DNA of 64,000 bases from Candidatus Zhuqueibacterota bacterium (GCA_029262055.1 JAJDAD010000048.1:1-64000); one strand, 5' to 3'. Positions 1-9,436 are shown, numbered from the stretch's first letter. The notes: a model not told the origin generated them from the sequence alone. Made by a program: numbers and translations.

Positions 1-140
1 CGCATGCCATTGGTACTTGTAAGTCATAACAAGTATAATTACAAAGAGTTGAGTGAAATCAGGCAAGTAGCAACCGGCCGGGGCTTGTGTTCCTTTTTAC
101 CTGACTGAGCAGGGAGATTGGGAATTATTACGGGTTGGAA

Positions 141-390
141 TTATAACAGTCGAGGGGATGATTTCAGAATAAGGATTAGCGATTTTGGATTTGGGGAACT
201 CTATTGGGGCAGTGCGGGGGTATGTGAGTAGAGTGGAGAGTTGTTGCGGGCAGCTACGAAGCGGACAAGGCCGTCTGAGGGCGATAATTGTGACAAGCGA
301 GAGGATGATCTCAGAACAAGGATTGGCAATTTTGGATTTGGGAACTCTTTTGGGGCCGCGCCCGGGGTTGGTTAGAAGAGTAGAGGCAAG
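141..390. repeat. Two degenerate direct copies (~100 bp, offset ~147 bp) of an intergenic repeat
   Basis: Copy 1 'gaggggatgatttcagaataaggattagcgattttggatttggggaactctattgggg' (from ~152) and copy 2 'gagaggatgatctcagaacaaggattggcaattttggatttgggaactcttttgggg' (from ~299) align by eye. Confidence 0.75.
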
Positions 391-505
391 CAAGTCCGTC
401 TCAAATGAAAAATATAGAGACTATCGCGGCCGGATAGAGAGTACCCGGGAACCGGCATTGTGCTTTGGGGTTGTCAGTTTGTAGCGGGACGGGATTGCTG
501 CTGCA

Positions 506-1909
506 TCAGTTCAGGTACAAACGCTTGATGTTGCGCATGAACTCGACACCATCCCGGCCGATGAGCTGTTCGCGGGCCGTTTGTTCCGTCAACTCCGCCT
601 CCGGCTCAGCGAGCTTGAGGTCGTTGGCGATTTCTGCGAATTGCGGTGGCGCCGGAGCCGCTGCTGGGGAATCATTTATTGCACCTGATATTGAGCCGAT
701 GAGCTCATCGAGCTTTACTGCCTGCTCCAGCTCAGCAAGTTCATTCGGGTTAGCCGCAGGCAGACTACCGCCTATCTGCAACTGATTGGAGTCGATTGCC
801 GCGCTCAGTAACTGTGAAAAGTCCTTCGGCGACAACTGGCGATCTGATTTGCCCACCTCTTGCTTCCGCGCAGGACGATGGCTCGCCGGCGCTTTGGCCA
901 GGACCGGATCGGCTGCCTTTCTTTTGGGCTTGGGCCGGGCTTTACGCTTCGGAGCGCGCTTCACCTTCTTTTTCGTGGCTCGATTGCGTATATACAAAAC
1001 CAGTAGCATGGCATCCAACAGAACAAACGTGATCCCGATGACCCAAAACATATTGATTTTGGCCTTCCGCACTTTCGGCCCGGGGGCCTTTGCGGGCGCC
1101 GCGTGAGCGGCCGCCTTCCCGCGTGCAACCGCGCGCTGAATCATAGCATCGACCGTTTGCGTGTGACGCCGCACAGACTCGGGAACGACACCCTGTTCGC
1201 TGAACGCGCTTGAATCACTTTGCGGTTGGTTCAGTGTCGTGTCGTTGGCTGCAACCACCGGGACCAGGGTCTCCACGGCGGTCACCGGAGGCGTATTTGT
1301 CGCAGATGGTGCATTGGGAGCGGGCGTCTCATCTGCGATCTCCGGAGTCTTTTCGAGAGCCGCAGGCGGCGTGACGCTATCACCCGGAGACCAGGTTTGC
1401 GGCCGGCGACCCGGCCACAGGTCGACGACAATCCGAAACGGCGCGCGCAGGACATACTGCATGGCCCGCAGATCCCAATGGTGCAGATCGAGGGTGATGG
1501 AAATGAAGCCTGCGAGTTCGCTGAACTGAATATGGCGAATAAACGGATCGGACGGATCCAGATTGACCGGCCCGTACTCCGCACTTGCGTCGAGTGAAAG
1601 AATGTCGATGGTGATGCTGCTGGTGGAGCTGTCGCGCACCACCAGATACTTGACCGGGCTATCAAACTGGAGAACGACCCGGGAATAGACCTGATGCGTA
1701 CCGCTGCGGATATCCACAAGCTTGGTAGCATGGGCACCGGTCAGAGGGATGAGCGCAAACAGGAAGGCGAACCCGAGAACCGGAAACGCTCTAGGCAGTG
1801 AGATCGATATGCGTTCCCTTACTCTTTTCAGGATCCGGGGTCTTGGTTTTTTCACTGGTCTTGTCCACTTTCTGTAGAGATTCCGCATCGCTGGAGAGGA
1901 TGATCTCAT
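506..1909 (-). CDS. AMIN-domain membrane protein at the 3' end of the flagellar cluster (true start probably near 1800-1830)
   Basis: AMIN-like segment 'TKLVDIRSGTHQVYSRVVLQFDSPVKYLVVRDSS...IDILS', later TM helix 'MFWVIGITFVLLDAMLLVLYI', basic linker and conserved-looking C-term 'FMRNIKRLYLN'. The N-terminus of the track ORF overlaps the 1791-2060 ORF. Confidence 0.7.
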   Translation of the reverse strand: MRSSSPAMRNLYRKWTRPVKKPRPRILKRVRERISISLPRAFPVLGFAFLFALIPLTGAHATKLVDIRSGTHQVYSRVVLQFDSPVKYLVVRDSSTSSITIDILSLDASAEYGPVNLDPSDPFIRHIQFSELAGFISITLDLHHWDLRAMQYVLRAPFRIVVDLWPGRRPQTWSPGDSVTPPAALEKTPEIADETPAPNAPSATNTPPVTAVETLVPVVAANDTTLNQPQSDSSAFSEQGVVPESVRRHTQTVDAMIQRAVARGKAAAHAAPAKAPGPKVRKAKINMFWVIGITFVLLDAMLLVLYIRNRATKKKVKRAPKRKARPKPKRKAADPVLAKAPASHRPARKQEVGKSDRQLSPKDFSQLLSAAIDSNQLQIGGSLPAANPNELAELEQAVKLDELIGSISGAINDSPAAAPAPPQFAEIANDLKLAEPEAELTEQTAREQLIGRDGVEFMRNIKRLYLN

Positions 1910-2060
1910 CCTCTCCGCTTAACAGCTTCTTCTTTTTCGACTCGTCGTCTTTGGGAGGATGCTGTTTGCGCTGCTTTTGATTCTTGTCCCCCAGGTGTTC
2001 CACCGGCAAGCGGTCCGGCTTGCCTAGTGCAACTTGGTAATCATCCATGAGAATCACCAA
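1791..2060 (-). CDS. Small Lys/Glu-rich hypothetical protein between fliA and the AMIN gene
   Basis: 89-aa ORF filling the gap with short intergenic spacing; highly charged, no domain recognised. Confidence 0.5.
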   Translation of the reverse strand: MVILMDDYQVALGKPDRLPVEHLGDKNQKQRKQHPPKDDESKKKKLLSGEDEIILSSDAESLQKVDKTSEKTKTPDPEKSKGTHIDLTA

Positions 2061-2063
2061 TTA

Positions 2064-2828
2064 CTAGTTCGGGACTGTCTCCTGCATCTGTTTTAGTTCT
2101 GTGCGGATGGTGAGGATTGCCTTACCCAATAAGCGGCTGATGCGGGATTCAGACAATTTTAACACTTTTCCTATTTCGAGAAGGGTCATTTCGTCGTGGT
2201 AGTACATGAGCACGATGAGCCGCTGGCGCTCGGGTAGCTTGAGAATCGCATCTTTCACGATGTGCAGAGTATTCTTGCGGCTCAGATCTTCCAGAGGTCC
2301 GACGCAGCTCGCGTCGGCAATAATATCGGCCAGCTTCACTTGTTCGCCGTCCGTCTCCTGCACCTGGTCGAGCGAGATTAGAAAATTCAACTGCGCCATT
2401 TCCAGCAGGCGGTGGCACTCGCGCAAATCCATTCCGAGCTCGTTTGCAACTTCAAAAGCCGATGGCTCGCGATTAAAACGAAGGGAGAGGTCCTGCGTGG
2501 TCTTTTCGATGTTGCGCAATTTAGCGCGATCGCCACGACTGAGAAAATCGATCTTTCTCAGGTAGTCGAGGATATGGCCGCGCACTCGCCAGGTCGCATA
2601 GGTTTTGAACGCAGTGTTTCGGGATACGTCAAAATCGTCCAGTGCACGGATAAGGCCAATGATGCCGGAGCTATGGATGTCCTCCAGCTCCATCTTGCTG
2701 CGCACCGAAAGATTCAACCTGCCAATGACGTACTTTACGATTGGCATGAACTTGACGATTGCTTGGTCGCGGAGTTTTGAGTCGCCAGTCTTAAGATATT
2801 CTCTGACCAGATCTTCGCTATTCAACAT
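2064..2828 (-). CDS. fliA: RNA polymerase sigma factor for flagellar operon (sigma28/FliA)
   Basis: 'MLNSEDLVREYLKTGDSKLRDQAIVKFMPIVKYVIGRL...DDFDVSRNTAFKTYATWRVRGHILDYLRKIDF...LPERQRLIVLMYYHDEMTLLEIGKVLKLSESRISRL'. Internal ATG at 2828 preferred over the track start at 2996. Confidence 0.93.
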   Translation of the reverse strand: MLNSEDLVREYLKTGDSKLRDQAIVKFMPIVKYVIGRLNLSVRSKMELEDIHSSGIIGLIRALDDFDVSRNTAFKTYATWRVRGHILDYLRKIDFLSRGDRAKLRNIEKTTQDLSLRFNREPSAFEVANELGMDLRECHRLLEMAQLNFLISLDQVQETDGEQVKLADIIADASCVGPLEDLSRKNTLHIVKDAILKLPERQRLIVLMYYHDEMTLLEIGKVLKLSESRISRLLGKAILTIRTELKQMQETVPN

Positions 2829-3105
2829 CGACTCCTGTGGTCGCAGGCGTAATAGATTCCTCGGCTTCGGTGTCGGCTTCAGGTTTATCTTTGTTGTCAG
2901 GTCGGATTCTCTCTTCCAAAACCTGCCTGGGATCGAAAACCACGCGCAAGAAAAGAAAGAATGCAATGAGAACCAGGTAAAACCCCAAAAGTACAATCAA
3001 GCCCCGCACCAGACTCTCAAGAATTGACACACCTGATACCACGCAATAGACCAGCGTAATAAAACCAGCAAAGAAGCTGACCCTCATTGTAAATTTCGTA
3101 AGCAT
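2818..3105 (-). CDS. Small two-TM hypothetical protein between flhF and fliA
   Basis: 95-aa ORF with two hydrophobic helices and acidic tail; begins at the flhF stop and overlaps the fliA start. Confidence 0.65.
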   Translation of the reverse strand: MLTKFTMRVSFFAGFITLVYCVVSGVSILESLVRGLIVLLGFYLVLIAFFLFLRVVFDPRQVLEERIRPDNKDKPEADTEAEESITPATTGVDVE

Positions 3106-4286
3106 TAGTTTATTATGAGGTTTGCCATTTGATGCCTGTCTGCTCTTTGTATATCGTCAGGAACTTTTTGTCCATTAGTCAAAAATGAAATGGGCAAATC
3201 GATTCTCCTGCCGACATTCAGGATGTTACCCAAACGCGGCGTCTCATCAATTTTGGAAACAATTAAGTGGTTTACCGGCAACTTCGAAAAATTCGTCGCA
3301 GCATCCACCAGATTGTCTGAACGCATTGAGACGGACAGCACGAGATGGATCTCGTCCGGCATGGCCGCGCGAAAGAATTGCTTCAAATCGTCCAGGTGCT
3401 TTTCATTTAAGGGACTGCGGCCCGCAGTGTCGATGAGCACTACTTCGCGGTCGCTAAGCCGGGCCAGAGCATCGGTAAAATCAGACGGTTCATAAACGAT
3501 TTCGAGCGGTATGCGGGCTAGGGCGGCAAAGGTCTTCAACTGAGCAGCAGCCGCCACCCGGTAGGTATCGATGGTGACAAGACCCACCCGCTTGCGGCCG
3601 TAGAATTCAGGATGAGTGGCCAACTTAATAATAGATGTGGTTTTGCCCATTCCGGTGGGTCCGACCAAACAAACGACCTTGGGCTTGCCGGATTCGATGG
3701 CCAACGCATCCCTGACATTGAGACTGCGCTTGATTTCCGATTGCATCACCTCTTTGATCTTGTCGTCATCCCTGACGTCGGTCCCTTCCAACTGCAAGAA
3801 GATATTCTGTACCAGCTCCGACGCAACATCGGACTCGACGCCTTTGTCTTTCTTCAGAAACCGAAAAGTATCCGGCAGCAGTCTGGAATCTGACTTTCTG
3901 ACATCCTGCTGCAGGGTCTCGATGGAAGCCCGAAGTTCAGCCAGCTCGCGTTTCATCGCCAGGAGAGCGGAGGGCGCCTTGTTGGCCTGTGCTTTGTCCG
4001 GCGGCGCCTTGCGCTTGCGCGGTGGGGCCTTGCCAGATGACGCGACCGTTGACCGTCTGGCGTCAGCCGGCGTGTAGAAAGGTTTGGCCGTGGTCTTTCC
4101 GGAGTTGGTATGCACCAGTGTCTTTTCCGAAGTAACGGTAATCTCCACGAGCTCATCGTCGAAGGCATGCGACCGGCCCTCGTCTTTGATTTTTCTCGAC
4201 TGCAACACAATGGCGTCATCCCCGAAGTAATTCTTAGCCAATTTCATGGCTTCCGCCATGGTCGGTGCCTTAAATTTCTTAATCAT
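3105..4286 (-). CDS. flhF: Flagellar biosynthesis SRP-like GTPase FlhF
   Basis: 'MIKKFKAPTMAEAMKLAKNYFGDDAIVLQSRKI' N-term; P-loop 'VGPTGMGKTTSIIKLA'; 'VLIDTAGRSP'. Confidence 0.95.
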   Translation of the reverse strand: MIKKFKAPTMAEAMKLAKNYFGDDAIVLQSRKIKDEGRSHAFDDELVEITVTSEKTLVHTNSGKTTAKPFYTPADARRSTVASSGKAPPRKRKAPPDKAQANKAPSALLAMKRELAELRASIETLQQDVRKSDSRLLPDTFRFLKKDKGVESDVASELVQNIFLQLEGTDVRDDDKIKEVMQSEIKRSLNVRDALAIESGKPKVVCLVGPTGMGKTTSIIKLATHPEFYGRKRVGLVTIDTYRVAAAAQLKTFAALARIPLEIVYEPSDFTDALARLSDREVVLIDTAGRSPLNEKHLDDLKQFFRAAMPDEIHLVLSVSMRSDNLVDAATNFSKLPVNHLIVSKIDETPRLGNILNVGRRIDLPISFLTNGQKVPDDIQRADRHQMANLIIN

Positions 4287-6375
4287 AATTCGTAATTCCT
4301 ACGCTTCCAATGGTATTGATGACTATGGTTGGCAACAGTTCGGAAATGGATAGCACGGTCAGATCCGGTAATACAGGCTCAAAAAAGTTCTTTATGTAGC
4401 GTCGAACAGCCGGGCCGGTAATCAACAATGCCTTGCCGCCGGCCGCCACCAGATCCTGAATCTTGCCGGCCGTTTGCGTGTAAAGCTCATTCATCGCGGT
4501 CGGGGACAAGTTGAGGTTCTGGTTCGGATGCTTGCCCGAAGCGAGTTGATTCAGAATAAACTCCTCAAACCTCGCATCGAGTGTGATGGTTGTGATCTCG
4601 CCCTGTTCATCCAGGTGCTGATTGCTGATCACCTCGGATAGTGCGGCGCGCACATATTCGGTCAGAACATCAGGATCTTTGGACAAATTTCCCCGGTCGG
4701 CCAGGGTCTCTAGAATGGTCGGCAAGTCTCTGACCGGAATGCGCTCTTTTAACAAATTCTTCAGAACATTCTGAATGGTCCCGACCGTCAACAAGTTGGG
4801 GGTCAACTCCTCCACAACGGCAGAATGCTCTTCCTTGAGATTTTCCAGGAGATTTTGGACCGACTGCCGCTCCAAAATCTTGTAGGCGTTCTGCTTGAGC
4901 AACTCCATTAAATGGGTGGAGATCACGGCGGAAGCGTCGACCACTGCATACCCCCTGATTTCCGCGTGGTCTCTTTGTTCCTCATTAAGCCAGCACGCCG
5001 GCAGATTATAGGTGGGATCTTTGGTTTTGATGCCCTGGAGCTCGTCATCCTCCCCTTCCGGGGTCAAAGCCAGGTAGTACCCGACCATCACCTCGCCGCG
5101 GGCAGCGTCATTGCCCTTGATTTTCACCACATACTCAGTAGAGCCGAGCTGGACGTTGTCGCGAATCCGGATGGGAGGCACGACGATTCCCAATTCCTGG
5201 GCTATCTGCTTCCGAATCATGGTGATGCTGTTCAACAAGTCACCGCCCTGATTGCGGTCAATCAGCGGGATCAGGCTGTAGCCAATTTCGATCTCGAGAG
5301 GGTCGACGTGCAAATAACCCTCTATGTCATCGGGCGGTTCCTCCACAACCGGGGCCTCGGCCTCCAACTCTTCTCTTGCCTGCTTCTCGACCAGACCGGT
5401 AGACATGTAACCCAGGCCAATGCTGGTCAGTCCCATCAGGAGGAAGGGCAGCACCGGGAATCCCGGCACCAGCGCCATGAGGACGAGGACTCCGCCTGAG
5501 ATATAGCTCGCCTTCGGCTTGCTGAACATCTGGTCGGTAATGGAATCCGCCAAAGTCTGTTCAGTGGCCGCACGGGTCACGATGATACCGGCGGAAGTGG
5601 AAATCAGTAATGCCGGAATCTGGGAGACCAGCCCGTCCCCGACCGTCAGAATTGTGTAGGTTTCAAGGGCCTGGACCAGGGTCATGTCAAGCTGGACCGC
5701 ACCAATAATCAATCCGCCGATGATGTTGATCACCGTGATCAAAACGCCGGCGATAGCGTCACCGCGTACAAATTTGCTGGCGCCATCCATCGCCCCGTAG
5801 AAATCGGCTTCCTTGCGAATCTCGTCACGGCGCTTTCTGGCTTCCCCCTCCTCGATCAGCCCCGCATTCAAGTCAGCATCGATGGCCATCTGCTTGCCGG
5901 GCAGGGAATCGAGGGTGAACCTGGCTGCGACCTCGGCCACCCGCCCGGAGCCTTTGGTGATTACGACAAAATTGATGATAACCAGGATGATAAAAACGAC
6001 CAGCCCGACGACGTAATTCCCCTTGACCACGAAATTTCCGAAGGCATTGATGACGTCGCCGGCAAATGCCTCGCCCAGAATGAGACGGGTCGAGGCGATG
6101 TTGAGTGAAAGCCGAAACAGGGTGACGATCAGCAGAATACCGGGGAAGACTGAAAACTCCAGAGGTTTGCGAACATACATTGGCACCAACAGAATCATCA
6201 ACGAGCATGTGATGTTGATGGCCAGCAGTATGTCGAGAAAAAAGCTGGGCAGGGGGACGATCATAAACATCAGTATCGCAACGACACCGATTGCCACCAG
6301 CAGGTCGCCTCGTTTTTGCACCCCCTGCAAAAACGCAAAACTCTTATCCGTTCTGTTCTGGTCCGCCAAAGCCAT
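4279..6375 (-). CDS. flhA: Flagellar export gate protein FlhA
   Basis: Multi-TM N-term plus 'LDSLPGKQMAIDADLNAGLIEEGEARKRRDEI...FYGAMDGASKFVRGDAIAGVLI' FHIPEP signature. Confidence 0.97.
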   Translation of the reverse strand: MALADQNRTDKSFAFLQGVQKRGDLLVAIGVVAILMFMIVPLPSFFLDILLAINITCSLMILLVPMYVRKPLEFSVFPGILLIVTLFRLSLNIASTRLILGEAFAGDVINAFGNFVVKGNYVVGLVVFIILVIINFVVITKGSGRVAEVAARFTLDSLPGKQMAIDADLNAGLIEEGEARKRRDEIRKEADFYGAMDGASKFVRGDAIAGVLITVINIIGGLIIGAVQLDMTLVQALETYTILTVGDGLVSQIPALLISTSAGIIVTRAATEQTLADSITDQMFSKPKASYISGGVLVLMALVPGFPVLPFLLMGLTSIGLGYMSTGLVEKQAREELEAEAPVVEEPPDDIEGYLHVDPLEIEIGYSLIPLIDRNQGGDLLNSITMIRKQIAQELGIVVPPIRIRDNVQLGSTEYVVKIKGNDAARGEVMVGYYLALTPEGEDDELQGIKTKDPTYNLPACWLNEEQRDHAEIRGYAVVDASAVISTHLMELLKQNAYKILERQSVQNLLENLKEEHSAVVEELTPNLLTVGTIQNVLKNLLKERIPVRDLPTILETLADRGNLSKDPDVLTEYVRAALSEVISNQHLDEQGEITTITLDARFEEFILNQLASGKHPNQNLNLSPTAMNELYTQTAGKIQDLVAAGGKALLITGPAVRRYIKNFFEPVLPDLTVLSISELLPTIVINTIGSVGITNYD

Positions 6376-6442
6376 TCTCCGCGAAAGGACTTTAACACAT
6401 CAACCGCCGGTGGGTCATGTTCAGCGGAATATTTGCAAAGTC

Positions 6443-6473
6443 GATTCTTGACTGATCCTATTGAGAATCAGTC
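6443..6473 (-). other. Two mutually exclusive hairpins in the flhB-flhA intergenic leader
   Basis: GATTCT (6443-6448)/AGAATC (6464-6469) and GACTGAT (6450-6456)/ATCAGTC (6467-6473) share bases 6467-6469. Confidence 0.4.
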
Positions 6474-6502
6474 GGGTAATACAACATCCCTGTGCACTGG
6501 GT

Positions 6503-7570
6503 CTAGTTGCGTCTCTCTTTAAGCTGGTAAACATGGGCAAAAACCTCAGCTACCGCCTGAAACAACTCAGGTGGTACGCGGGTGCCGATGTCACACAACT
6601 TAAACAATGAACGCGCCAGGGGTTTATTCTCGTAGATAGGTATATTATGTTCCTTCGCAATGTCCTTGATTCGTTGTGCGATGAGCCGGGCTCCCTTCGC
6701 CAGAACAATTGGCGCGCCCATCTGGCCCGGATCGTACTTCAGGGCTACTGCAAGATGGGTCGGGTTCGTGATCACCACATCTGCTTCGGCAATACTGCTC
6801 ATCATGCGTTGCCGGGTCAGTTTTTCCTGCATGCTCCGGATCGCACTCTTGACCTTGGGATCTCCTTCCGCCTGCATCTGCTCGTCCTTGACTTCTTTTT
6901 TGGTCATGCGCATATCGCGCTGATTCTGCCATCTCTGGTACAGAAAATCAAAAAAGGCCAGGATCAGTAAAGCCAACGCTGTACGGATTCCCACCTTGAG
7001 CATCGATGACGCGATGAACATCAGGATGCTATCCACGTCTTCGTGCGTTAGGGTCAGGAATGTGTCCTTGATCGACATAATCGCGTCATAAGCGACCGAC
7101 GTAATTATGATCAATACCAGGCCGTTCTTAAGAAGCTCCACCGAAGACTTAGGCGAGAAGAGTCGCTTTAGCCCCTTTGCGGGATTCATCTTCGAAAAGG
7201 AAGGCTTCAGCGGTTTAAATGTCCAAAGAAACCCTGATTGACCGACGCCTGCAGCCACGCCTGCGAGCATTATGGCTGACAAAAACGGCAGGAGCAGAAA
7301 GAATACAGACTTAGCCCCCAGGTACGCATAATGCTGCATGTCGTCCGTAGTAACTGGCATGCGGGCTATCTCTTGATAGTAAATGCGAAACCCTGAAGAA
7401 AGCTTGGCAAAAAACCGGGTGCCGGTCAAAGACAACGCCACAAATGCCGTCAGCAACACCACAGCAGAGTTGAGTTCGCTACTTTTGGGGACCTTCCCCT
7501 CTTTGCGGGACTCTGTGCGACGCTTCTGAGTCGCTTGCTCTGTTTTTTCCTGGAAGGAGTCGTCAGCCAT
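6503..7570 (-). CDS. flhB: Flagellar export switch protein FlhB
   Basis: 'EKTEQATQKRRTESRKEGKVPKS' N-term; autocleavage motif NPTH in 'VVITNPTHLAVALKYDP'. Confidence 0.97.
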   Translation of the reverse strand: MADDSFQEKTEQATQKRRTESRKEGKVPKSSELNSAVVLLTAFVALSLTGTRFFAKLSSGFRIYYQEIARMPVTTDDMQHYAYLGAKSVFFLLLPFLSAIMLAGVAAGVGQSGFLWTFKPLKPSFSKMNPAKGLKRLFSPKSSVELLKNGLVLIIITSVAYDAIMSIKDTFLTLTHEDVDSILMFIASSMLKVGIRTALALLILAFFDFLYQRWQNQRDMRMTKKEVKDEQMQAEGDPKVKSAIRSMQEKLTRQRMMSSIAEADVVITNPTHLAVALKYDPGQMGAPIVLAKGARLIAQRIKDIAKEHNIPIYENKPLARSLFKLCDIGTRVPPELFQAVAEVFAHVYQLKERRN

Positions 7571-7593
7571 AAATCAGGAACCGGGGCGGCTGT

Positions 7594-8481
7594 TTAGGTA
7601 AAAAGCCGCGTGAAGCTTTGCGCCAGAGCCGGGTCGAAAATCGAGCCTTGCTCTTCCTGAATGTAGGCCACAGCATCGCTTAGGGAGTGCATCCTCCGGT
7701 GCGGTCTGTCTGAGGTCCATGCGTCGAAAAAATCGGTTAGAGTGATGATGCGGGAAAACTCATGAATCGAATTACCATGCAGGCGTTTGGGATAACCGGT
7801 ACCATCGAAGCGCTCATGATGTTGCACGGAAGCCACCGTCGTGATGCCGTCAAACGCGCAGTTGTGCACAAGGTGCGTAAAACCCTTTGTGGTGTGTTGC
7901 TTAACCTGCTCAAACTCTTCCGCGCCGAGCTCGTCCTTCTTGTTTACGATGTCACCATCTACAAACTCCATCCCAAAGTCATGGATAAGCCCGGCAATGG
8001 CAAGGTTCAGCAACTGTTGATCGCTGTAATTTTTTGCACGCCCGATGAAGATCGAGTAGACCGCCACGTTCACACAATGCTGGTACAAATAATCCCCTTG
8101 CCGCTTCAGTTCCAGCAGTTGTGGTGGCTTTTCCAGACGATTCTGCACATGCACAAGTATCGCCTCCGCCAGGGAGAGCAGATCACCTTTTGCTTGCGCT
8201 GCCCGCACTGTGTCATCGATGCGCATCTTCCTGAACACTTTCTTCAAAATATAAGGAGCGGTGGTCAAAAGCCGGTCCGAGTTGAAGCGCGACCCCTCAG
8301 AACTTACTCCCTGGCTCAGAAGAAAAATGCTCTGATAGCCGCTATCCTGAAAATAGTCAAGGTAGCGCGGCGTAATCTCCACGCCCTTGCGCAAGAGTAA
8401 GTTGCCGGCGGGGTTATATAGATTCTGGCCGAGACGGCGTCCTACAACCTCATTTCCAAGTTGATGAACTTCTACGCCCAA
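7594..8481 (-). CDS. HD-GYP family phosphodiesterase-like protein (first of tandem pair by coordinate)
   Basis: 'LIHDFGMEFVDGDIV...KQHTTKG...QHHERFDGTGYPKRL...TDFFDAWTSDRPHR'. TTG start with GGGAGA upstream. Confidence 0.88.
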   Translation of the reverse strand: MGVEVHQLGNEVVGRRLGQNLYNPAGNLLLRKGVEITPRYLDYFQDSGYQSIFLLSQGVSSEGSRFNSDRLLTTAPYILKKVFRKMRIDDTVRAAQAKGDLLSLAEAILVHVQNRLEKPPQLLELKRQGDYLYQHCVNVAVYSIFIGRAKNYSDQQLLNLAIAGLIHDFGMEFVDGDIVNKKDELGAEEFEQVKQHTTKGFTHLVHNCAFDGITTVASVQHHERFDGTGYPKRLHGNSIHEFSRIITLTDFFDAWTSDRPHRRMHSLSDAVAYIQEEQGSIFDPALAQSFTRLFT

Positions 8482-8525
8482 CTGGTATTCTCCCTTATTC
8501 TGGAACGGATTCGGCAGTGCATGTT

Positions 8526-9425
8526 CTACATTTCAAAGAATCGTAAAAAGTGCTTCACGATATCTTCATCAAACAATGTGCCGGCATTATCTTTCAGATA
8601 GGCGATGCCCTCATCCAGTGTATGTAATCGGCGCCATGGTCGATCTGAAGTGTAAGCATCAAAGACGTCGGCGATGGCAATTATCTGGGAGTACTCATGA
8701 ATCTCGTTACCCACCATCCCTTTCAGGTACCCCGACCCGTCAAAGCGCTCATGATGTTGCAGGCAAACGATTGTAACGAGCCCTTTGATAAAACAATTCC
8801 GTCCCAAATGCTGGAAGCCCAACACGGTGTGCTTGCGCATCTCTTCCGCTTCCTTGTCGCTCAATGCTTCAGGCTTCATCAGGATGTCATCGTCTATATA
8901 GATCATACCAAAATCGTGCAGCAAAGCTGCCAACGCCAAATCGAAAAGCTTCAATTGGTGGTACTGCAAGCTCTGACCCATCAGAATAGAATATGCTGCT
9001 ACACTTATCGCATGTTGGTAAATGTAGTCCGACTGCCGCTTCAAATCGACAATATCCGGGGGGGCCGACATCCTGATGTCTACATCCCGAATCAGGCTAT
9101 CTGCCAGCACGCTGAGCTCTTTCTTGGCATTAGAGACCTTGATTTTGTCTTTGCTTAAGAGTTTTTGGTAGATCTGTTTCAATGCGACCGGTGCAGCCGC
9201 CCGCAACTTCTCAGACAGTACATGGCCAGTCGACTCAAGGACATCGGAATGACTCTTCTGCAAGACATAAAGACTGCGGTAACCTACATCTTTGATCTTC
9301 CTGTAATGGAAGTCTCCTATTTCGGCGCCCATACCCAAAAGCAGACTTCCCTTTGGGCTATAGAGCTTTTGTCCCAGAAGCTGTCCAATGACGTTGGAGT
9401 CCAATTCCGCGATCTGTAAGTCCAT
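8526..9425 (-). CDS. HD-GYP family phosphodiesterase-like protein (paralogue of 7594-8481)
   Basis: 'LLHDFGMIYIDDDIL...RKHTVLGFQHL...QHHERFDGSGYLKGM...ADVFDAYTSDRPWRR'. ATG at 9425 has AGGAG 8 nt upstream. Confidence 0.88.
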   Translation of the reverse strand: MDLQIAELDSNVIGQLLGQKLYSPKGSLLLGMGAEIGDFHYRKIKDVGYRSLYVLQKSHSDVLESTGHVLSEKLRAAAPVALKQIYQKLLSKDKIKVSNAKKELSVLADSLIRDVDIRMSAPPDIVDLKRQSDYIYQHAISVAAYSILMGQSLQYHQLKLFDLALAALLHDFGMIYIDDDILMKPEALSDKEAEEMRKHTVLGFQHLGRNCFIKGLVTIVCLQHHERFDGSGYLKGMVGNEIHEYSQIIAIADVFDAYTSDRPWRRLHTLDEGIAYLKDNAGTLFDEDIVKHFLRFFEM

Positions 9426-9436
9426 ACCTATCACTC

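Noticed and set aside
4912-5499. 195-aa plus-strand ORF
   Set aside because: Antisense to flhA; no recognisable domain.
7762-8400. 212-aa plus-strand ORF
   Set aside because: Antisense to the HD-GYP gene.
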